Of a stretch of DNA of 64,000 nt, positions 23,930 to 33,263 are shown piece by piece. The notes under the pieces are model-generated. The model was not told where the DNA came from. It ran no database searches and worked only from the letters and a program-made list of their open reading frames with translations. This DNA comes from Tridacna crocea (taxonomy: Eukaryota; Mollusca; Bivalvia; Cardiida; Cardiidae): the NCBI GenBank assembly GCA_943736015.1, contig OX031065.1:39880427-39944426 (forward strand), read 5' to 3'. Made by a program: the position numbers and the translations under genes. The stretch's first letter is position 1, and every line of letters starts with the position of its first letter.

Positions 23930-24239
23930 AAAGCCTTGACTGTCTTATATGCACTAAATTAATGTTGTCCTGTCAAAACAGCAATATATTATGTCAAATA
24001 TTCAGTATATTTAGCTGTAGTATCTTTATAGTGTGTGCATTTATTGAGGTAAACCGTCATTATACTGATTGCGCGAGACAATATATTATGCCGATGTGAC
24101 TTTATCACGGGGGTAATACCAAAATCGCTAACTTTGCTGTCGATCGAGCTGGTACTGCGTAAAGCTGCTGTCGACCGAGGAATACGGTTTTCGACCGAGC
24201 GGTACGGCTGTCGACAGGGGGACAAGGTGATTTAAATCT
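23930..24239 (-). repeat. Terminal module shared with the 41.5-44.7 kb element
   Basis: Bases 23930-24090 are similar to the reverse complement of about 44530-44702 (CTTATATGCACTAAATTAATG; CTGTCAAAACAGCAATATAT). Bases 24090-24235 match the reverse complement of about 41890-42030 (GGGGGTAATACCAAAATCGC; ACGGCTGTCGACAGGGGGAC). Several GTCGAC sites lie in GTCGACCGAGGAATACGG-type motifs. Confidence 0.65.
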
Positions 24240-25203
24240 ATGGAACGCCGTAGCTGTCTTTTCTTCAAAATAGTTATGTTGCTCAGTTCACTTTTAACTT
24301 GTTGGGTTGAATTGAAATGATGATCAGTCAGACAGGATTAAAGTCTTCTCTAAATATCATTTTGTTCGGTTGCCAAGCCATTAAGAAGTATTGGTTGGAC
24401 ATTTTGTTCTGTCTATTTCTCATGATGTCAAGTTAGATTAACATTTTCTTCAGTTCATTTTTATCTTCTTGGGTTGAATTGAAATGATAATCAGTCAGAT
24501 GGGATTAAAGTCTTCTCTAGATATCATTTTGTTCGGTTATCAAGCCATTAAGAAGTGTTGGGTGAACATTTTGTTCCGTTTATTTCTCATTATGTTCAGT
24601 TAGATTAACATTATGTTCAGTTCACTCTTATCCTATTGGGTTGAATTGAAATGATGATCAGTCAGCTGGGACTAAAGTCTTCTCTATATATCAATTTGTT
24701 CTGTTGCCAAGCCATTTAGAAGTATTGGGAAGACGTTTTGTTCTGTTTATTTCTCATTATGTCAAGTTAGATTAACATTATGTTGGGTTAACATGTTATT
24801 TGATTCCATCAACTGGTAATGAAGTTCAGCTGACATAGCATTAGTTTTGCTTTACTATAATATCTTGTTCCTTACAAGGGTATTTTATTCAGTTTATTGT
24901 TTATCATAATTTGTTCACTCGTCAATATCTTACGCCAGAGAGACTGGAATTATGTTAACTGGTCATTTAGTTTACAAAGTACACATCATATTTGACAATC
25001 TTATCATTGTATCTGGATATAAACAATTATGGTAAGAAAGGATGATGCTATGTTTAGTTGAGTGTATATTACGTCAAGGTAGGATAGTATTATGTTTCGT
25101 TACCCCGATATTCTGTTTGGTTGATTGTCATCGTATCGAGTTGAAGTAGCATTATGTTGAATAAACTTATGTTCATTTGGAAAACCTCGGTTTTACTCCG
25201 CAA
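24240..25203 (+). repeat. Foldback element, left arm (964 bp)
   Basis: It is the inverted partner of 28310-29274. The outer end starts ATGGAACGCCGTAGCTG and the inner end is GGTTTTACTCCGCAA. In the first ~235 bases I counted about eight differences between arms. It contains three ~167-bp units (GGGTTGAATTGAAATGAT near 24303, 24469 and 24638). Confidence 0.85.
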
Positions 25204-25278
25204 GAAACGTCATCATTGCATCATCGCTAAAATATGACGTAATCGGGGCTAAACAACTCGCACACGACCACGTGATAT

Positions 25279-25514
25279 TTAACCCTTTACCAAACAATCC
25301 ATTGTTTTAACGACCCTGGGAAGGAAGATTATTGCAATTATTGTTGGAAAAGGAGAAAATTCTGGTTGCCAGCATTTTTTCCTTTTCCTACAATATTTTC
25401 TACCCTGTCAAGAACCTCAACTTCATTTGTTCCACTTTCAAAATTTGACATCTGCAATCTGCAGATGATTTCAATTTGGAATGGTCTAAAATTTGTCGTA
25501 CGGGAAACGATTAA
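25279..25514 (+). repeat. M1 MITE inside foldback loop
   Basis: It runs TTAA (25279-25282) to TTAA (25511-25514), with CCCTTTACCAAACAATCC at the left and a slightly diverged core. It lies only in the loop, so it gives no arm-to-arm dating. Confidence 0.75.
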
Positions 25515-25707
25515 TAAACCTTCATTATCAGCATCTTTTCCAGTTCACACTTTACTATCGCCAGTGTTAAACAATGTCAAATATGGCAGAATTTGACCAA
25601 GATTTTGAGGAAGTAACGGTTAGACTCAACTAATGGAAATGTCTACTGATTTACTATGTTCAGCAATATTTTTTCTTTAAATTCCAACATATCGTCGATT
25701 TACTTCT

Positions 25708-26815
25708 TAAAGGTGGCCTTTCAGGTTTTGGGACGAAAATTTTACAAAAATACACAATTTTTAAATCATCTTTGTACTCCCAAAGCCTTTTAATTTTCAT
25801 GCATAAAACCTCTGTAATCCAAAACTACCCGACAACAAGAGAAATTTGAGATTTACTACGGCCCAGGTCGACTCCGACGGGAGACACGGTCTATTTTTAG
25901 ATGAGCAACTCGCTCATTTACATACCAGAACTACACAGACGAAGCTTCAAATATATAGCGTCCGAAGAAGACATTATAGAAAATAATTGCATGTTTGTTA
26001 TGTTATGGAATTAGTCACGTAACAGTCACTTGAAATTCCCAAAATCCTTTTTTCATTTTTGGCGCGAAATCTTTAAATACCTTAATAGGCTACGTAGCCT
26101 TTTAAAGGTGGCTATTTAGGTTTTTAACATCACATCAAATTCAAAAATAAATATATCTCTGAAATTTATATGGAAAAAAAAAAAAAACAAAACAAATCAT
26201 CATTGATTAAAAATCATAAAATCACGGTAAACATTTTTTTTATGGTATTCCCTTAAAAGGCCACGTAGCCTCTTAAGCTGTTTTTAGATTTCCCGCCAAA
26301 AATCAAAAAGGCATTGTGGGAATGTTATGCTCCTAACACGTGACTAATGACGCTTAAATTCCATAACATAACAAACATATAACTGATAATTACTTTCCAT
26401 AATGTCTTCTTCGGACGCTATGTTTGACGCTATGTCTGTCTATTTCCGGTATGTAAATGAGCTAGCTGCTCATGTAAAAATAGACCGTGTTTCCCGTCGG
26501 TGTTGACCTTGGCCGTAGTAAATCTCTAAATTCTCTAATTGCCTGATGGTTTTCAACCACTTGGGTTTATTGAATGAAAATTGAAAGGCTTTGGGAGTAT
26601 AATGATGATTTTTTTGTACTTTTGTAAAATTTTGGTCCCAAAATCTAAAGGGCCACCTTTAAGGGAATACCACCAAAAATTTTTTTTGGTAATTTTATGA
26701 TTCTCAATCATTGATGATTTGTATTGTTTTTTCATATAAATTTCAGTGATATATAGATCTATTTTTTTTTTTAATTTGGTGAGATATGAAAACTCTAAAT
26801 ACCAACCTTTAAACC
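25708..26815. repeat. Two interlocked inverted repeats (A-B-A'-B')
   Basis: Block A (about 25708-26106) is inverted as A' (about 26257-26657). Block B (about 26107-26256) is inverted as B' (about 26658-26815). Both A and B begin TTAAAGGTGGC; A' and B' end in its complement or a close variant. Markers: GTCTTCTTCGGACGCTA in A' matches TAGCGTCCGAAGAAGAC in A; AATCATCATTGATTAAAAATC in B matches its complement in B'. No coding sequence was seen. Confidence 0.7.
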
Positions 26816-27142
26816 TCGTAAAGTTCTACAGCTTGTTTCAAACTGCAGGTGGTATGGTTTTAGAGGAAAACCGACCATCTAGATTGATCGGCTTTTATTA
26901 CATAATTTTTGTATAGATCTGTGTTTTACCACTTGGCATGTGCTACATCTAATCTAAGTAACTGTTGAATATTAATGAGGGCGTAGGGTTTATGTACGCA
27001 TGCGCAGTAAATCCAGATAAACTGCGACGTTTAAATGAATAAATGATCAAAATAAACCTGCGTTGGGTAGTTTATGGAAGATAGACGGTCAAAAATTTTC
27101 AAATATGAGCGTTCTGATTGGATAGAAAAGTAGGACAAAGAC

Positions 27143-27601
27143 TAAGTTCATTTATAATGGAGCGGATCGATGATGAAACAGCTGTTTACGTAAGCGACAG
27201 GGATCTGGTCAGACTTGGGATCGAGACAATGGGCGATCGACACTGGTTCCGTTCACACTTGAAAAGTTGCAAGGCGGTCTACAAGTCGATTATTTTCTAG
27301 ACGTATCCAGCATGAATTATAAACTCCGGTGCAGCCCGATGATCTCTAGTTCCACCACTCTTAACATTTAAAATCTCGCATTTGTTTGAAGGATTTCATT
27401 TACCAAAGGATTATTTTTCATTCTTCAAAATATATCAAGTCCGTTCGCCCTAAAACACGTTCGCCTTAATTAGGCCTAAGAAAAAAATCAGTGTTTAGGG
27501 TTTCGGTCCGAGATGCCATAGGTAGGGTAGGTAGGGTTTTCATGTGTTTTTGTTTTTGTTTAAATTTCTTTTACAAGGACCATGTACTGAAATGCCACCT
27601 G
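27143..27601 (+). repeat. Inner inverted repeat, left arm
   Basis: It is the inverted partner of 27776-28204. It includes the SAM-like coding piece, then CATCGGGCTGCACCGG-type sequence (as complement), AAAACACGTTCGCC, TAGGGTAGGTAGGG and ends in TGAAATGCCACCT. Confidence 0.8.
27147..27300 (+). pseudogene. SAM-like domain exon, 5'-truncated copy
   Basis: Coding from the shared SFIMERIDDET block to KAVYKSIIF and a stop is identical in protein sequence to the copy at 28050-28280. The 5' part of that exon, with MAGNEENTRTILKK, is absent because the inverted arm ends at 27143. The upstream in-frame sequence is unrelated. It can encode only about two thirds of the domain, so it is a dead copy or the source of an incomplete duplication. 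Confidence 0.6.
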
Positions 27602-27775
27602 AAAAAAATATTCTTTCAACTGTAGGGTAAAAAGTTTAGGGTCGACAGCATTTTTTAGGTAGGGTTTGGAAACCCAAAACACAGAACTTTGTTTTCTTAG
27701 GCCTTATTTGGGCAGCAATCAAACCGGCCTGTCATCAAATGATCCCCGGGGAGGTTAAACCGGCCCCAAATGTTT

Positions 27776-28204
27776 AGGTGGCATTTCAGTACATGGTCCA
27801 TGTAAAAGAAATTTAGAGAAAAAAGAAAACCCTACCTACCCTACCTATAGCATCTCGGACTGATTTTTTTTCTTAGGCCTAATAAGGCGAACGTGTTTTA
27901 GGGCGAACGGACTTGATATACTTTGAAGAATGAAAAATATCCTTTGGTAAATGAAATCCTTCAAACAAATGCGAGATTTTAAATGTTAAGAGTGGTGGAA
28001 CTAGAGATCATCGGGCTGCACCGGAGTTTATAATTCATGCTGGATACGTCTAGAAAATAATCGACTTGTAGACCGCCTTGCAACTTTTCAAGTGTGAACG
28101 GAACCAGTGTCGATCGCCCATTGTCTCGATCCCAAGTCTGACCAGATCCCTGTCGCTTACGTAAACAGCTGTTTCATCATCGATCCGCTCCATTATAAAT
28201 GAAG
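27776..28204 (-). repeat. Inner inverted repeat, right arm
   Basis: It is the inverted copy of 27143-27601. The arms are separated by ~175 bp containing a TAGGGT-rich segment and GATCCCCGGGGAGG. Confidence 0.8.
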
Positions 28205-28280
28205 TTATCAATGTTGGCAGTCCTAAATCTTGCAGGACTTTCTTTAAAATTGTCCGAGTATTTTCCTCGTTTCCCGCCAT
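28050..28280 (-). CDS. SAM-domain-like protein or exon, 76 residues
   Basis: It reads MAGNEENTRTILKKVL, then QDLGLPTLITSF, then IMERIDDETAVYVSDRDLVR, LGIETMGDRHWFRSHLKSC and a short tail KAVYKSIIF. The order L..LGL..LI..F....ID......S..DL..LGI.T.G.R is that of a sterile alpha motif: five helices, about residues 8-68, mediating protein or RNA contacts. SAM domains are usually part of larger proteins, so this may be one exon of a transposon-borne or captured host gene, though it ends in a stop. The start codon lies outside the inverted repeat, in sequence unique to this side. I infer SAM from pattern only. Confidence 0.5.
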   Translation of the reverse strand: MAGNEENTRTILKKVLQDLGLPTLITSFIMERIDDETAVYVSDRDLVRLGIETMGDRHWFRSHLKSCKAVYKSIIF

Positions 28281-28309
28281 TTTTCGCCGGACAAGAGGAA
28301 AAGTTCGGG

Positions 28310-29274
28310 TTGCGGAGTAAAACTGAGGTTTTCCAAATGAACATAAGTTTATTCAACATAATGCTACTTCAACTCGATACGATGACAATCAACCAAACAG
28401 AATATCGGGGTAACGAAACATAATACTATCCTACCTTGACGTAATATACACTCAACTAAACATAGCATCATCCTTTCTTACCATAATTGTTTATATCCAG
28501 ATACAATGATAAGATTGTCAAATATGATGTGTACTTTGTAAACTAAATGAGCACTTAACATAATTCCAGTCTCTCTGATGTAAGATGTTAACGAGTAAAC
28601 ATATTATGATAAACAATAAACTGAATAAAATACCCTTGTAATGAACAAGATATTATAGTAAAGCAAAACTAATGCTATGTCAGCTGAACTTCATTACCAG
28701 TTGATGGAATCAAATAACATGTTAACGCAACATAATGTTAATCTAACTGGACATAATGAGAAATAAACAGAACAAAACGTCTTCCCAATACTTCTAAATG
28801 GCTTGGCAACAGAACAAATTGATATATAGAGAAGACTTTAGTCCCAGCTGACTGATCATCATTTCAATTCAACCCAATAGGATAAGAGTGAACTGAACAT
28901 AATGTTAATCTAACTGAACATAATGAGAAATATACAGAACAAAATGATCACCCAACACTTCTTAATGGCTTGATAACCGAACAAAATGATATCTAGAAAA
29001 GACTTTCATTCCCATCTGACTGATTATCATTTCAATTCAACCCAAGAAGATAAAAGTGAAGTGAACAAAATGTTAATCTAACTTGACATCATGAGAAATA
29101 GGCAGAACAAAATGTCCAACCAATACTTCTTAATGGCTTGGCAACCGAACAAAATGATATTTAGAGAAGACTTTAATCCTGTCTGACTGATCATCATTTC
29201 AATTCAATCATACAAGTTAAAAGTGAACTGAGCAACATAACTTTTTTGAAGAAAAGACAGCTACGGCGTTCCAT
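28310..29274 (-). repeat. Foldback element, right arm (965 bp)
   Basis: It is the inverted partner of 24240-25203, with the same three ~167-bp units in reverse. Confidence 0.85.
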
Positions 29275-29697
29275 ATAAATACGCTATAAGTGTGCAATTT
29301 TACTGTATGTTTCTATATTTTTGGGTTCAAACAGTTTCTGAAATATTTTGCTATTGTTTTAAGTGTTTAGGAAGTTTGGCTAATATCCTGTTTTAACACT
29401 GAGCGCAGTTAATCGTGAAAATATGTAAAACAAGTATTTTCGGGGAAATGCGTGATTCTTATTCAGTGTCATGGCAAATCGAGGGCGGTACAATGCAGAT
29501 ATATCATAAGTATACATGATTACCTTTTATTTGTGTGTGTGCATGCGCTTATATGCATCTATGGCACCTTTTATGTTTTCGCTGATACTGCTGTCGATGA
29601 TCTGAAAATTTGCTGGATACGGTTGTCGACGTTACTGGATACGGCTGTCGATGATTGATCGAGAATGCAACCGACAGATTTACTGGGAAATAACCAG
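29275..29697. other. Flank of foldback with GTCGAC motifs
   Basis: Bases 29573-29660 carry three spaced copies of a GATACGGCTGTCGATGAT-like motif. In reverse complement these resemble 41519-41592 (ATCGACAGCCGTATC, ATCGACATCCGTATCC). This suggests the right terminus of the same family as the 41.5-kb element. The rest is unassigned. Confidence 0.5.
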
Positions 29698-29925
29698 TTA
29701 ACCCATTACCATACAATCCCTACTTTTGACGACCCTGAGAAAGAAGCCTTAAGAAAACATTGAGGGAAAAGGAGAAAATGCTGGTAACCAGCATTTTCTC
29801 CTTTTCCCACAATGTTTTCTACTCTTAATAAAACAAAATTCTAATTTTCAGTCACTTTTTTTTGTCGTCTGCAAATGCCTTCAATTTGGACAAACCTAAA
29901 ATATTTTCGTTTGGTAATGAGTTAA
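29698..29925 (+). repeat. M1 MITE, full length
   Basis: It is 228 bp, TTAA to TTAA. The core GGGAAAAGGAGAAAATGCTG plus complement is perfect. Ends: TTAACCCATTACCATACAA and TTTGGTAATGAGTTAA. Confidence 0.85.
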
Positions 29926-30553
29926 ACAATAAAATTTCTGTTACATTCTTCGTCAGTCATTGTGTTCTTAGAAAGGGTTACAGTTTGTTGATTCAGATGT
30001 CAGTCTAGACGATTGTGTCGCTACTAGTGCTATGATTCATTTATATAGGGCTGGTTTCAACGAATAAATGGATGTATACATGCAATTTGTACGTCCTGAT
30101 AAATGCAAAACACCGTTGTGTATCCGTTCTTTTTGGCACAAGCATTTACTCATGGGTAAAAAGCAAGTCCTGTGGTTTGTGCACTCTTCAAGAACATGCA
30201 GTTAAGCAGATAGCAATGTTTAGTGTTTGGTGCGGACCGTTTAGTTCGACAATTTGGACCAACAGCTTGTAAGGAACTATTAACTCTGCAGTTATCGTGT
30301 GCGAAATCAGTTTTACATGTGAGCTGTGACGCAGGAAAATAGCAGTTATTGCGTATGCGTACAGCAAAGGTTTAGGCGATCCTGCGCATCCCTACAGTCT
30401 CTTTCTCTAATGGAATCAGATCATCATAAAACATACGGGAGTAGCCAAACTTTCCATTTTCTAGATTTAGAGTTACTTTACAAAATTGTAGGGCCTGTGA
30501 CGGATGCCTTGAGCACGCATGTTCAATGACTTCGTGATGGGCAGTGCACTTAT
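29926..30553. other. Unassigned stretch before LINE
   Basis: Short frames only, no recognised domain. It may include the true 5' end of the LINE. Confidence 0.35.
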
Positions 30554-30626
30554 ACGAACAGATTTAAGATTTAAGACGTCACGAACAGATTTAAGATTTA
30601 AGACGTCTTAGATTTAAGACGTCACG
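30554..30626 (+). repeat. 27-bp tandem repeat in LINE leader
   Basis: Two exact units of ACGAACAGATTTAAGATTTA plus AGACGTC, then a partial third (TTAGATTTAAGACGTCACG). It is probably 5' UTR or promoter sequence of the LINE. Repeated 5' units act as promoters in some LINEs. Confidence 0.6.
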
Positions 30627-30793
30627 TCAAGTAAACAAGTTTTTTGAAAGCAGGACGTTAAAAAACTATTTTTGGCATTAATGTTTTAGCATTCGAAATG
30701 GCCGTTAAAGAAAACTAAACCAACAGATGGAAAATGAAAAGCTGAAGACGTCGGTATGTTTTTTGTGTTATTCTGATACATAATTCAAGAATT

Positions 30794-30958
30794 ATGAGCG
30801 GAAATGAACTTTCTGATATTCGCGATTTGTGCGAAAATGGCCGAAAAGAGTATTCTACAGTTCAAAATCCGGAGAAAAGGAACTATGATTTAAACAAAGA
30901 AAAATCTTTATGGAAAAAAACTGGCATCAACAGAGAAAAGCGAAGTTACGATGTATGA
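30794..30958 (+). CDS. Short basic upstream ORF overlapping ORF1
   Basis: It encodes 54 residues, starting MSGNELSDIRDLCENG and ending NREKRSYDV. It is rich in Lys and Arg. It overlaps the ORF1 start by eight bases in another frame. It could be a regulatory uORF, a true ORF1 beginning followed by a frameshift, or chance. Its length and lysine-rich composition match ORF1 well enough that the second is plausible. Confidence 0.35.
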   Translation: MSGNELSDIRDLCENGRKEYSTVQNPEKRNYDLNKEKSLWKKTGINREKRSYDV

Positions 30959-32858
30959 AACCGGAGGAGGAATTAAACTCGAGTTTAATACTGGTATGTA
31001 CGAATTATTGAAACTTACCGTTGATGAATTTTTCACCTCAACAAATGCACAACCTAGGTGTGAAAAAATACCTGTACATGACAGAAAAGGACACTTAGTC
31101 GAAACTAAATATAAAGTATCAACCGAATTTGGAAAATCATACACACTTAATATGTACCACACGACCAGTAATTGCTTAGTCAACGGAAAGGACTCGAACT
31201 ATTTCACAGAAAAAGATTTACCAGAAATTCTCAAAATCATTGAAACAAATGTTGAAACTAATGAAACAACAGTTTCTATAATAAATGATTCGTTCAGAAA
31301 GATCCTACAAACGCGTAATACGGAGTGCAATAGTGATGACCAAAGAACAAGATTTTGTGAAGTTTCTGAATTAAAGTCTCTCCAATCAACAGTAGAAAAA
31401 ATGAAGAAAATAAAGCATGAACAAAACATGGGCAGGCAAAATTCCAAAACAGAAGAATGTGATTGTTTGAGCAAAATAAATGAAAAATTAAGTGACTTAA
31501 CGGAAACAGTTAAGGTATTATCCCTACAAGTTCAGGAACACGTAACTACATCTGCGTCACAATTTGGAGAACTGAAAGATGCCATAACTGGTCTGAACAA
31601 AATTGATCAAGTATACACCCAAGACTTACATAGAGAAGTTGCAGATATCAGCCAGAAAACAGTATGTATAGACCAAAAGATCCAGTCAGCTAATACAGGT
31701 TTGTTGAGACGATTACAATCTGTATCGGATACACTTAAAAGTCAAAAAGCGATTATGAAGGAACAAGAATCATTCAGCAAATCTACAACAACAAGCACTG
31801 ACAATCAACTGATCGATAATGAGGAAAACATAGGGATGAGTAGGGGTACTTATGTTAAGCCGATGTGTCAACCAATACAAAATGATAGTTTGTCTTTGAT
31901 TGAAAAGGTAAGTGGTGAATTGAAAGAAAACATTAATTCATTGGACGCAAGAATACAGACAAGGCTAGATGCAATGACACATCTCATAAACACGAGGAAT
32001 CCTGAACAAAGTCACGTGAAAACCCTTAGTTCTAATGAAATGCAGACTGATAAGGAGAAAAGTCCGACAAAATATGATGCGCCTATTAACAAGACAAAGA
32101 TAAGAAACCACACAGACAGTCTTAACAAAGCAACTACTGCAGCAAACTCGGCTAATGAAGAGACTTTTCTTAAAGAACGAATCAATAAAAGAGAGAAGAC
32201 CCTTATTATAGGAGACTCCATTGTTAAAGGTGTTAATCCGCGTGGACTGAAACAGAATATACAAATAATAACATGTCGTGGAAAACAGGCCATTGACATT
32301 TCCACAAAATTACAAACAATGAATTTGAATAGTTTTAAACAAATTATAATTTATGCAGGAGGCAATGATGCTGCAAACGGGACACCTTTACAAACAGTTT
32401 ATGAAGAGCTTTTGGGTATGTCAGAAAAATTGTCAAAGAAATGCAAAATCTATTTATGCACAGTCTGTCCCAGAACAGACATCGAGGTGACTCCAGTGAA
32501 TGACATTTTAAAGCAGGTATGTGAACAGTCGCCGGCCACGTTAATTGACTGCTATCCATCGTTTGTGTTTGGGAATGGGAAAGCCGTCGACTTGCTGTTT
32601 CACAAAGATGGAATTCATCTAGTACAAAAAGGGACAAGTACGCTTCTGAAAGTTATTGACAAAAGCGTTCCAATTCTCAAGAGACCATCGTCGTTGAATA
32701 AAGTAAATAAACCTAAGCCACATGAAAAGCTCCGACAATATAGTCAAATTTCGGACGATCGACAACAGACTAGAAGTACAACGAAATCGAAAAGGAGGTG
32801 TTGGAACTGTGGACTGACAAATCATTTTTCATATGAGTGTAGATATAGCTTCTGGTAG
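30951..32858 (+). CDS. LINE ORF1: SGNH-hydrolase and CCHC-knuckle protein (635 aa)
   Basis: The N-terminal ~120 residues are unrecognised. Residues ~130-360 are polar and heptad-like, probably coiled coil. Residues ~417-575 form an SGNH/GDSL hydrolase: block I IIGDSIVKG (Ser 423), block III AGGND (Asn 472), and block V DGIH (Asp 553, His 556), so the catalytic set is visible. The C-terminus holds a zinc knuckle CWNCGLTNHFSYEC (Cys 617, Cys 620, His 625, Cys 630; CX2CX4HX4C). In CR1/L2-type LINEs, ORF1 proteins bind RNA and many carry an esterase of this kind whose role is unsettled. The frame is open throughout. The start at 30951 is the first ATG of the frame in this stretch; a preceding overlapping ORF leaves the true start open. 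Confidence 0.8.
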   Translation: MYETGGGIKLEFNTGMYELLKLTVDEFFTSTNAQPRCEKIPVHDRKGHLVETKYKVSTEFGKSYTLNMYHTTSNCLVNGKDSNYFTEKDLPEILKIIETNVETNETTVSIINDSFRKILQTRNTECNSDDQRTRFCEVSELKSLQSTVEKMKKIKHEQNMGRQNSKTEECDCLSKINEKLSDLTETVKVLSLQVQEHVTTSASQFGELKDAITGLNKIDQVYTQDLHREVADISQKTVCIDQKIQSANTGLLRRLQSVSDTLKSQKAIMKEQESFSKSTTTSTDNQLIDNEENIGMSRGTYVKPMCQPIQNDSLSLIEKVSGELKENINSLDARIQTRLDAMTHLINTRNPEQSHVKTLSSNEMQTDKEKSPTKYDAPINKTKIRNHTDSLNKATTAANSANEETFLKERINKREKTLIIGDSIVKGVNPRGLKQNIQIITCRGKQAIDISTKLQTMNLNSFKQIIIYAGGNDAANGTPLQTVYEELLGMSEKLSKKCKIYLCTVCPRTDIEVTPVNDILKQVCEQSPATLIDCYPSFVFGNGKAVDLLFHKDGIHLVQKGTSTLLKVIDKSVPILKRPSSLNKVNKPKPHEKLRQYSQISDDRQQTRSTTKSKRRCWNCGLTNHFSYECRYSFW

Positions 32859-32903
32859 GACAAGCAAGACATACACAAATCCATAGAGTGTAGAAATCAA
32901 TAA

Positions 32904-33263
32904 GATATACTTTCTTACTTTTGTGATAATTGTAATTATCCTAAAACTGATTGTCTTTGCATAAGTAACCCTGCAAATGAGTGTGCTAAATTTTCCGAAT
33001 ATCTTCCATGTGATAGCTGTCATCAGTCTAAGTCTAATGATTTTTGCTTAAGTAATACTACAAATAAGTGTACAAGATCTCATGACAATCCAATTGCGTG
33101 TTTTGATTGTGAATACAGCACTTATAGTCAAATTTCATTATCTAATGAAGTCAAGAATAACCAATCAATCGTACAGAATGATAAAATTGGATCCCAAGTA
33201 ATAAAAACATTATATTCAAAGGATAATTCGTCAAGCAATACATTTAACTTAATTACCAAGGGG
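32904..33263 (+). other. Cysteine-rich, AUG-less extension of ORF2
   Basis: The ORF2 frame is open from just after a TAA at 32901, 120 codons before the endonuclease, with no ATG. It contains about a dozen Cys in close spacing: YFCDNCNY, TDCLC, NECAKF, LPCDSCHQ, DFCL, NKCTRSH, ACFDCEY. This looks like one or more zinc-binding modules. The stop of ORF1 lies ~45 bases upstream. Translation would require reinitiation, a non-AUG start or coupling to ORF1. Confidence 0.55.

Larger units (their letters stand above)
24240..29274. mobile_element. Giant foldback / long-inverted-repeat element (~5.0 kb)
   Basis: Arms of 964 and 965 bp in inverted orientation enclose 3.1 kb. The loop holds an M1 MITE (25279-25514), two interlocked inverted-repeat pairs (25708-26815) and another inverted pair (27143-28204) carrying a SAM-like exon. 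No transposase was found. Long-arm foldback transposons have arms built of tandem repeats, and so do these. An alternative is a palindrome made by a rearrangement rather than by transposition. Confidence 0.65.

Noticed and set aside
24240-29274. A Polinton-like large element because of long inverted repeats
   Set aside because: No polymerase, integrase, ATPase or capsid-like coding sequence was found; the loop is filled with small repeats and one short exon.
30951-32858. ORF1 as an independent host esterase gene
   Set aside because: The CCHC knuckle, coiled-coil part and an ORF2 with RT immediately downstream identify it as LINE ORF1.
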